This document shows, one piece after another, positions 12,310 to 18,032 of a DNA stretch of 18,032 bases. This DNA comes from Bog-159 sp035541265. GTDB lineage: Bacteria; Acidobacteriota; Terriglobia; Bryobacterales; Bryobacteraceae. The notes below the pieces were generated by a model. That model had not been told where the DNA came from, ran no database searches, and was given only the letters and a program-made list of their open reading frames with translations. The stretch is from positions 1 through 18,032 of the forward strand of contig DATKNQ010000255.1 of the NCBI GenBank assembly GCA_035541265.1, written 5' to 3'. Positions within the stretch are counted from its first letter, which is position 1; each line of letters begins with the position of its first letter. The position numbers and the translations under genes are program-made.

Positions 12310-15033
12310 TCACATCTCCTTGACCACCGTTTCCGTGGACAGCACATCATAATTGGCGTTCAGCAGGACGCGTCGCGGCTTCTTGGGCAGGCGCAGCTTG
12401 ATCTCGGTGGACGTCATGTTGCCCATCAGGGCGACCGAACCGGCCCGCAGCACGTGGCCGTCGAAATCGAAGTATACCGGTACGCTCATGACGAACCTGG
12501 GAGAGACCCCGCTCTGCGTCACTTTCGCGGCGAACAGTACTTTGCCGCCGGCCTCCGGCGTGAGCGAGTACTCCATCCGGTAACTGGGAATCTCGGTGCC
12601 GTACACCCACTCGCGGAAGAACCAGTCGCTCCGCCCGTTACGTTCCAGATCGAGGGCCGGCTCCATGTGCTTGTCGACGATTGATTTGAAAGACTCGGTG
12701 GAAGCGTTCTGGTTCAGATAAGTCGCCACGAAGTCGTGCATCATGGCGATGAAGTCCTTGTCGCCTTTCTCCCGGTCGTACATCAGATAACGCAGCATGT
12801 GCACTACGAAACCGCCCTTGGGATAGATCAGCCGGCGGTAGGCGCCGCCGGACTTGAAGGTGTCCAGCCGGAGGCCCATCCAAAGCGGCCCCGCATCGTT
12901 CGGACGATTGCCGAAGCTGTTCTTCGCCGTGATCATCTCCTGTGCCCGTTGCCAATACTTCAGGTATTGATCGCGCTTCGCATTGGTCTGCTGCAGGAAC
13001 AGGCCGGCCGAAAAATCCGCGAAGCCCTCCGACAGCCATTGGTCGTGATACGATGCCCACCCGACCATGTGTCCCCACCATTGATGCGATACCTCGTGGG
13101 GAGTCACTTCCTGAATGAAGTCCGCGAAGCGGAACGCGCCGCCGCCCATCAGCATCCAGCGCTGCGTACTGTCCAGAAAGGCGCTTACCGGAAGGTAGAC
13201 CAGCGTGGGCCACGATTGGCCGAAGTTGAAGGCCGGCTGCTGTGTAATGGCGATGCGGCCGTACGGCGCGTCACCGAACCAGGTCTCGAAGCAGCGGATC
13301 GCGTTCTGCGCGTCGACCATAGTGCTCTCCGCCATAGCACTGGGACTCAAAGACTGTTCCGGCTGCGGGCGTGGATTGAATGGGTCAGCCGGCATCAGGT
13401 TGACGTTGTGGTGGCGCAGGAAGTCTGGGACTTCGCTCGTGGCATAGGCCTCGATCTCATAATGCGTCGCATTATCGTAGACTGACTTCTTCTTGAACAG
13501 GCCATAATTAAATCCGGCCACCGCCGTGGGGATATCCGAAACCCAATGCGACGCCGTATAATCGCCTTCACGCCATTCTTTGTCGAGCTTCCCGATACCC
13601 ACTAACGTATATTGCCTGGGAACTTTGAATGTCAGATCATAAGTCGCCCGGTCGGCGAATGCGTTCAGGCTGGGATACCAACTCGTGCGCGCGCCGACTG
13701 AGAAGTTACCGGATCCCTCCTTACGTACGACCTTATCGCCTTCATACTCGATGCCGATGGTATAACTCTGGCCGGACGCCAGTCCCGCAGGCATAATCAC
13801 ATAAAACGCTCCGTCCTGTTTGCGGCTCTCCTGGATAAATGGAATTTCTTTATCCTGGTAAGTGACCCGCGTGACTCGCAGTGAGGGCAGTAAACCGAAG
13901 TTGATCACGCGCAGGCCCGCCACTAGCGCTTTCAGTTGCACGGTGCACGTAGCCGATAAGTGATCGTTTTTGCCCACTGCGGTGTCGATACGATACCGCT
14001 CGGCCGCCACCGTGTGCCGATTTTCCGTGGAGCGCCCCGTGCGCGCCTTCCACTCCTCGGCAAAGTGCGTCATATACCAGATGCCATCCTGCGTCCCGCC
14101 CGGGTCGAAGTTAATCAGCGCCACCTCCTCCGGTGAAGGCATATAGGGCATCGCGCCACGCGGATTGACAAAGAAACGCAGGTCCGCATGCTTGTTACCG
14201 TGAATGAACGCGCGGAAGGACCCTGCTTCGTTCCGGTTGTAGAGTTCGCCCAGGATTTCAGACTCGTCATTGGCCACGTCTTCGTCCTGCAGCCAGTACT
14301 CGAGCAAACTCCGCGGCAACTCTGTGCGGCGGCGCGCGCGGATTCGGAATTCGTGCCAGGCGCCAGCCGCCTCTGAGGCGTCTCCTGCGCCTTGGGCCTG
14401 ACGTTTCACTTCCTCATAAGTGTTGTCGGTGAACCAGAAAACCACGGAGCGAAATGACTCATCCACCGCCTCGGCGCCGGAGATCTGGCGCAGATAGCTC
14501 TTCTCAAAGGAAACGGCCGGATCCAGGTGGAACGTACCTTGGCCCGTGAAAACTCCCGCAGCCACTCGTCCCAATACAGCCGGCAGAAAACTGAATTGTC
14601 CCGATGTAAAAGTAAACGTCGCGACGTCGCGCTTCAGAACCAGGTTGCTCACGCGTAGTGTTTCGCCCGGACTCGCGTTACGCAACTTCATGTAGTTGGG
14701 ATCGCTGTTGGCAAACGCCGAGCGCTTGGCGCCCACCTCGACCTCGGTCTGCTGCACGGCGATCTTGAGTGTAACCGTGAGCGAGACAGGCGCATCGCCG
14801 GCTTGCACCGGCTTTTCGATATCTTGAAAACCATCATGCTGAATGGTGATGACGTACTTACCCGGCGCCTCATCCGCAAATGCAAAGTGGCCCTGCGCAT
14901 CGGTCAGGGCATTCTCCGTCTGTCCGGTCTCGGGGTTTTTCAGGATCACTGCGGCGCCGGTAACCGCGGCGCCACTGGGGTCTTTGACAACACCTTCAAT
15001 CGATGCGGCGCTGAGCGCCGAGGAAATCACCAA
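12310..15033 (-). CDS. M1-family (gluzincin) metallopeptidase-like protein with N-terminal carboxypeptidase-regulatory-like domain
   Basis: The product has 907 residues counted from the TTG at 15033. Residues 12-90 form a carboxypeptidase-regulatory/Ig-like domain (IEGVVKDPSGAAVTGA, GHFAFADEAPGKY). The M1 N-terminal beta region follows. The zinc site is HEVSH (646-650) with the third ligand E669 (LSEGFADF), exactly 18 residues between. A probable catalytic Tyr is Y737 (YPKGGF). The GxMEN substrate motif of classic M1 aminopeptidases is missing; FNFGQSWPTLVYLP stands there. It is probably a secreted or periplasmic peptidase of unknown specificity. The 5' end is odd: the frame upstream of the TTG still encodes the front of a signal peptide (AFRSAVLLL before VISSALSA), but back to the TAA at 15081 there is no ATG, GTG or further TTG. 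The true start could be CTG at 15075, ATA at 15060, or the TTG. Confidence 0.82.
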   Translation of the reverse strand: MVISSALSAASIEGVVKDPSGAAVTGAAVILKNPETGQTENALTDAQGHFAFADEAPGKYVITIQHDGFQDIEKPVQAGDAPVSLTVTLKIAVQQTEVEVGAKRSAFANSDPNYMKLRNASPGETLRVSNLVLKRDVATFTFTSGQFSFLPAVLGRVAAGVFTGQGTFHLDPAVSFEKSYLRQISGAEAVDESFRSVVFWFTDNTYEEVKRQAQGAGDASEAAGAWHEFRIRARRRTELPRSLLEYWLQDEDVANDESEILGELYNRNEAGSFRAFIHGNKHADLRFFVNPRGAMPYMPSPEEVALINFDPGGTQDGIWYMTHFAEEWKARTGRSTENRHTVAAERYRIDTAVGKNDHLSATCTVQLKALVAGLRVINFGLLPSLRVTRVTYQDKEIPFIQESRKQDGAFYVIMPAGLASGQSYTIGIEYEGDKVVRKEGSGNFSVGARTSWYPSLNAFADRATYDLTFKVPRQYTLVGIGKLDKEWREGDYTASHWVSDIPTAVAGFNYGLFKKKSVYDNATHYEIEAYATSEVPDFLRHHNVNLMPADPFNPRPQPEQSLSPSAMAESTMVDAQNAIRCFETWFGDAPYGRIAITQQPAFNFGQSWPTLVYLPVSAFLDSTQRWMLMGGGAFRFADFIQEVTPHEVSHQWWGHMVGWASYHDQWLSEGFADFSAGLFLQQTNAKRDQYLKYWQRAQEMITAKNSFGNRPNDAGPLWMGLRLDTFKSGGAYRRLIYPKGGFVVHMLRYLMYDREKGDKDFIAMMHDFVATYLNQNASTESFKSIVDKHMEPALDLERNGRSDWFFREWVYGTEIPSYRMEYSLTPEAGGKVLFAAKVTQSGVSPRFVMSVPVYFDFDGHVLRAGSVALMGNMTSTEIKLRLPKKPRRVLLNANYDVLSTETVVKEM

Positions 15034-15066
15034 TAGAAGTACGGCCGATCGAAAAGCTATTGATGC

Positions 15067-15072
15067 ATTGTA
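15067..15072 (-). promoter_or_regulatory. Candidate -10 hexamer for the M1-like peptidase gene
   Basis: TACAAT on the minus strand, with 6 bases to the ATA codon at 15060, which would start a complete signal peptide. The -35 is weak (TTACTT about 18 bases upstream). The rest of the 79-base gap 15034-15112 shows no terminator hairpin. Confidence 0.25.
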
Positions 15073-15112
15073 CAGGAATTACCGGGCGGGAAGTAAGTAG
15101 TTCGAAAGGCAG

Positions 15113-15934
15113 TTATACCTTCGAAAAGCGGCGCAGCGTAAATGCTTCCGGGTTCATGTTCTCGCGCTCCAGCCGCTTCCAATCGTCGTTCACGTGGATC
15201 AGTTTGCCGCTGATGTGGTTGGAACGTTCGGAGGCTAGAAACAAGGCGAGTTGTATCTGTCTATCCGGCTGCGTGCCGCCGGTCAGACGCACACTCTCGG
15301 CTTCTTCGATCTCTCTGCTGCCGGCGCGCTCGCCGGAATGCAGGATCTCGTCCGTCATGTGGGTGTAAGTGCCGCCGGGAGCGAGACAATTCACCTGGAC
15401 GTTAAAATCGCGAACCTCTTCCGCGAGGGTTTCCGCGAAGCGCACCAATGCGGCCTTGGACGCCGCATAAGCCGAGAATCGCGGGCGCGCTGAAGCCGCG
15501 CCGCCGCCGCTGATCACAATGATCTTTCCGGAACGCCGCTCGATCATCTGCGGCAGGGCGGCGCGGCAGGCGTGCATCACTCCCACCAGGTTGGTCTCGA
15601 TCGTGTCGGCCCAGGCCCGCGGCTTGACCTCGACCAGCGACCCGATGGGACCTTGAATCGCCGCGGCCGCGATCAGCACATGCACGCTGCCAAAAACAGT
15701 GCGCATGCGGTCCACCGCGGCGCTCATCTGCTCGTAATCGCGCACATCCGCGCGGATCCGCAAAGCGGTGCCCCCCGCGTGCTCGATTTCCAATTTCGCG
15801 AGGTCCAGTTCCGCCTGGCTGCGCGCCAGCAGACCGACGCGCGCGCCTTCAGCCGCAAACCCGATGGCCAGCCGTTTACCGATGCCGCGGCCCGCACCCG
15901 TAATCAGGACTACCTGATTCTTGAACGGCCGCAA
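15113..15934 (-). CDS. Short-chain dehydrogenase/reductase (SDR)
   Basis: The product has 273 residues. The Rossmann cofactor motif TGAGRGIG is at 12-19. R38 in LLARSQ suggests NADP(H). The catalytic set is N115, S142, Y156 and K160 (YAASK). The structural NNAG segment is changed to IAAAAI (88-93), an uncommon variant. The C-terminal 30 residues (DDWKRLERENMNPEAFTLRRF) extend past the usual SDR core. The substrate cannot be read. The start is TTG at 15934, the only reasonable one after the upstream stop. GGAG lies 9 bases before it inside the end of the preceding gene, and only 3 bases separate the two genes, so it is probably the third gene of the operon with the copper-type and membrane proteins. 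Confidence 0.88.
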   Translation of the reverse strand: MRPFKNQVVLITGAGRGIGKRLAIGFAAEGARVGLLARSQAELDLAKLEIEHAGGTALRIRADVRDYEQMSAAVDRMRTVFGSVHVLIAAAAIQGPIGSLVEVKPRAWADTIETNLVGVMHACRAALPQMIERRSGKIIVISGGGAASARPRFSAYAASKAALVRFAETLAEEVRDFNVQVNCLAPGGTYTHMTDEILHSGERAGSREIEEAESVRLTGGTQPDRQIQLALFLASERSNHISGKLIHVNDDWKRLERENMNPEAFTLRRFSKV

Positions 15935-15937
15935 AGT

Positions 15938-17398
15938 CTAGTTCTCCACATGAGCATCGAACACGCCGGTCTCGACTCTGCCGCCCCGCTTGACTTGGAT
16001 GAACATCCGGTAATCGCCAGGCTTCGGGAAACCATAAGGGAAGGAAACCTCGGGAGGAAGTGCCTCCGTCATGTTCATGCCCGGCATATCGGCCATGGGC
16101 GCCATCCCGCCGCTATCGCCGGCGTTCTGCGTCAGGCTGAGCGAGGCCATGGGCACCGATCCCGAGGGATGCACATGCGCGAACACACTGCGGTCCGACC
16201 GCACGAAAGCCGCGTGTCCCGGCATGCCCATATAAAGTTCCACGTTGCGAGCCGGGGTGCCATCCGCATCCTCCAGCTTAAAACGGAAGAACATCGCCCG
16301 TCCGGCGTGCAGCGGGCCCGCCGGCTTCTCCCATACCATTTTGGTTCCGTCTGCCAGGTTCGCGGTGGTGCTGTTGCGGTCGGCGCGCGAAATCGGCGGC
16401 CCGGCGCCTCCCGAATCATCCCCTACCATCGGCTTGCCTTTGATCTCCGGCAAGGTCACTTCGGTCACCAGCGTTTCCGGCAAGCCATCGGAGTGCACGA
16501 TATCGCCGTATAACGCATACTGGCCCGCGGGCATTTCCGGCAGATCTTTCTCGAACAGGCCCGCCTCCACGCGCTCGGGATGCAAGTGCCAGACGCGATC
16601 CATCTCCGGCAGGCTGATCACGTACAGGTGCATCAGATGATTGTGATCGGGGACCAGGTCGTCCACTTTCCGCCAGCGCGCCCAACCCGGATCGGTCAGA
16701 TGCAGCATCAGGCGGTCGCCACTCTCCAATGTGGCCGTCATCTGCAATGGCTTGAAGATATGTGTGTCGTAGGTGGCCGCTTCGCTCTTCCACCACAGCC
16801 CCCCTAACGCCGCAACCGCCAGCACGAACGCAGTGGTCCCCACCATGACCCATCGCGCATGCCGCTTGCGCCCGTCATTCGGAACAACACCCGGCTCCAG
16901 TTGGCCTTCCCGGACGCCGGCGCCTACGATGCTGACCGCACCGAGCAACAACACCAGCCCGAGAGCGCCCAGCAAAATGCCAAGCGGCGCCTGCATCTTC
17001 TTCGTGCTGGATGATAGCGCCGGCACCGGAACGGAAAGCACGCCTTTGCCCTTCGCGCCTTCCGCCGTCACCCGCACCTGCCACGATCCGGAGGTCATCA
17101 TCCAGAGCGATCCGGTGAAGAACTGCGGATCGTCCTTCGAACGCTGCGCCAGATCGGCCACGGGGGCAAACTTCGCGCCGGGGCCGGTTAGCGGCGTGGG
17201 CACGATGTGCACCACATCCACATCGTTCGCCTCGCTGCGCACCTCGATTTCCGCAACACCTGGAATCACCGTGGGAGTGCGGATGGTGACCAGCAAATGA
17301 TACGGGCCGGCCTGGCTCTCATAGAAAACATCGGGGCTGCCCACGTGCGCCCAGGCGCTCGCCGCGGCCAGCAGCAGAAGAGCTATCGCTTTACGCAT
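15938..17398 (-). CDS. His/Met-rich membrane protein, probable copper handling
   Basis: The product has 486 residues. The signal peptide ends ASAWA, so the mature chain would begin with His (HVGSPD). A beta-rich domain follows to about 130. Two membrane segments (about 136-162 and 183-203) flank a short basic loop. A C-terminal extracytoplasmic part carries two similar His-rich modules: DHNHLMHLYVISLP...VWHLHPE (251-275) and MPGHAAFVRSDRSVFAHVHPSG (392-413). After these comes a Met cluster (MAPMADMPGMNM, 432-443). Free N-terminal His, His pairs and Met clusters are typical of copper-binding exported proteins (CopC, YtkA-like and similar). I do not recognise a named family. It lies 4 bases after an unknown polytopic membrane protein and 3 before the SDR. 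No copper ATPase or sensor is in view. Copper is an inference from residues only. Confidence 0.6.
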   Translation of the reverse strand: MRKAIALLLLAAASAWAHVGSPDVFYESQAGPYHLLVTIRTPTVIPGVAEIEVRSEANDVDVVHIVPTPLTGPGAKFAPVADLAQRSKDDPQFFTGSLWMMTSGSWQVRVTAEGAKGKGVLSVPVPALSSSTKKMQAPLGILLGALGLVLLLGAVSIVGAGVREGQLEPGVVPNDGRKRHARWVMVGTTAFVLAVAALGGLWWKSEAATYDTHIFKPLQMTATLESGDRLMLHLTDPGWARWRKVDDLVPDHNHLMHLYVISLPEMDRVWHLHPERVEAGLFEKDLPEMPAGQYALYGDIVHSDGLPETLVTEVTLPEIKGKPMVGDDSGGAGPPISRADRNSTTANLADGTKMVWEKPAGPLHAGRAMFFRFKLEDADGTPARNVELYMGMPGHAAFVRSDRSVFAHVHPSGSVPMASLSLTQNAGDSGGMAPMADMPGMNMTEALPPEVSFPYGFPKPGDYRMFIQVKRGGRVETGVFDAHVEN

Positions 17399-17402
17399 GA
17401 AG

Positions 17403-18032
17403 TTACCGGCGCACGCGCCGCATCCAATCGCCCCAGGCGAATCCGATCCGGGTCATCACAATGCCAAAGACCGCGGCCAGCCCCATCTCGGTCCAGAATA
17501 CCGAAGGAGCATCCGGCGCGACGAAGACGTGCCGCACATTGATCGAAGTCGGGCGTGCGTTATAGTCGAAAATGTTCGTGTGGAAGAACCAGTTCTGGGC
17601 TGCCTTGGTTTGCAGGAAGCCGGAGAACGGCCACTGCACCGCCACCAGCACCGCCAGGAACAGCAATCCCGAAACCGCCGCCAGCTTCCAGGGTTTCCAG
17701 TCGCGCGTGCGAGTCCATAACAGGTCGAGCGCGAAAGCCGGAATGAACAGCAGCATCGGGAATTCAGGCGGCACGAACTGCGTCACCTGGTGATAGACAG
17801 GTCCCAGCTTCGGTTGCGCCGGAAACAGCGGCAAAATCCATCCCATGCCGGCCCAAAACAGCCAGTAGACTCCAGCTACGGTTGTGGCGGCCCAGCGCTT
17901 CTCCGAAGCCCGCGCGACACCTGCCAGCACCAGCGGCACGACCATGCACACCACGCGGTAGTACACGCCGTTATGCATCAGCGCATGCCACGAGAATTCC
18001 ATGATCATCAGCATCAGGCCGATCAGGACTAC
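17403..18032 (-). CDS. Polytopic membrane protein of unknown function (5' end beyond window)
   Basis: At least 209 residues. An ATG at 18014 is possible, but the frame stays open to the window edge and the six preceding codons (VVLIGL) extend the hydrophobic stretch, so the gene very likely begins outside. About six membrane segments are visible: the N-terminal stretch, VVCMVVPLVLAGVA, VAGVYWLFWAGMGWILPLF, FPMLLFIPAFALDLLW, LAAVSGLLFLAVLVAV, and MGLAAVFGIVMTRIGF. A Trp/Phe-rich loop (QNWFFHTNIFDYNARP) lies before the last segment. I do not recognise the family. Its stop is 4 bases before the His/Met-rich protein gene, which suggests that the two work together, perhaps as a metal-related membrane unit. 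Confidence 0.7.
   Translation of the reverse strand, partial: VVLIGLMLMIMEFSWHALMHNGVYYRVVCMVVPLVLAGVARASEKRWAATTVAGVYWLFWAGMGWILPLFPAQPKLGPVYHQVTQFVPPEFPMLLFIPAFALDLLWTRTRDWKPWKLAAVSGLLFLAVLVAVQWPFSGFLQTKAAQNWFFHTNIFDYNARPTSINVRHVFVAPDAPSVFWTEMGLAAVFGIVMTRIGFAWGDWMRRVRR

Noticed and set aside
1..18032. CRISPR arrays, tRNA or rRNA genes, insertion sequences, att sites
   Set aside because: I found no regularly spaced direct repeats, cloverleaf with CCA-type end, transposase-like product or terminal inverted repeats by eye.

Overview
The window is about 60% GC and looks like a chromosomal stretch from a soil or sediment bacterium. I think Acidobacteriota (Bryobacterales/'Solibacter'-like) is most likely. 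The reasons are a large M1-type peptidase carrying an N-terminal carboxypeptidase-regulatory-like domain, a three-TM NapC-type cytochrome with a CX3CH first heme, and many exported proteins of unknown role. This is an inference from protein style, not a phylogenetic result. I see no tRNA, rRNA, CRISPR array, transposase or phage gene. No gap between genes exceeds about 200 bases.

The left 7.3 kb, all on the minus strand, is an apparent extracellular electron transfer locus. In transcription order it holds: a three-TM NapC/NirT-type multihaem quinol dehydrogenase (7300-5876); a stand-alone receiver domain with degenerate active-site residues (5809-5411); an OmcA/MtrC-type decahaem cytochrome (5208-3007); a DmsE/MtrA-type decahaem cytochrome (3017-2073); an MtrB/PioB-type outer-membrane barrel (2076-121); and the start of another exported protein running off the left edge (101-1). 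The C-A-B order matches the classic Mtr conduit. The reading frames overlap by 11 and 4 bases, so the three conduit parts are probably translated together. The inferred path is quinol pool, inner-membrane cytochrome, periplasmic decahaem wire inside the barrel, then the surface decahaem cytochrome. A 200-base leader in front of the mtrC-like gene has a plausible promoter and three hairpins, two of them mutually exclusive.

The middle section (7356-12303) holds a TtcA-type tRNA thiolation enzyme and a large exported alpha/beta-hydrolase with two calcium-loop motifs, both on plus. A minus-strand pteridine operon follows: two tandem PTPS/QueD-family paralogues plus folE. A divergent membrane-anchored TlpA/ResA-like thioredoxin closes this section. 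The paralogues are unusual: one keeps the catalytic Cys but has Glu in place of the catalytic-dyad Asp, while the other keeps Asp-His but has Ala in place of Cys.

The right section (12310-18032, all minus) holds the M1-like metallopeptidase, whose 5' end is problematic. Upstream of it lies an apparent three-gene operon: a polytopic membrane protein cut by the right edge, a His/Met-rich membrane protein probably handling copper, and an SDR oxidoreductase. Several genes have a -10-like hexamer ending 6-9 bases before the start codon and no Shine-Dalgarno, which suggests leaderless transcripts.
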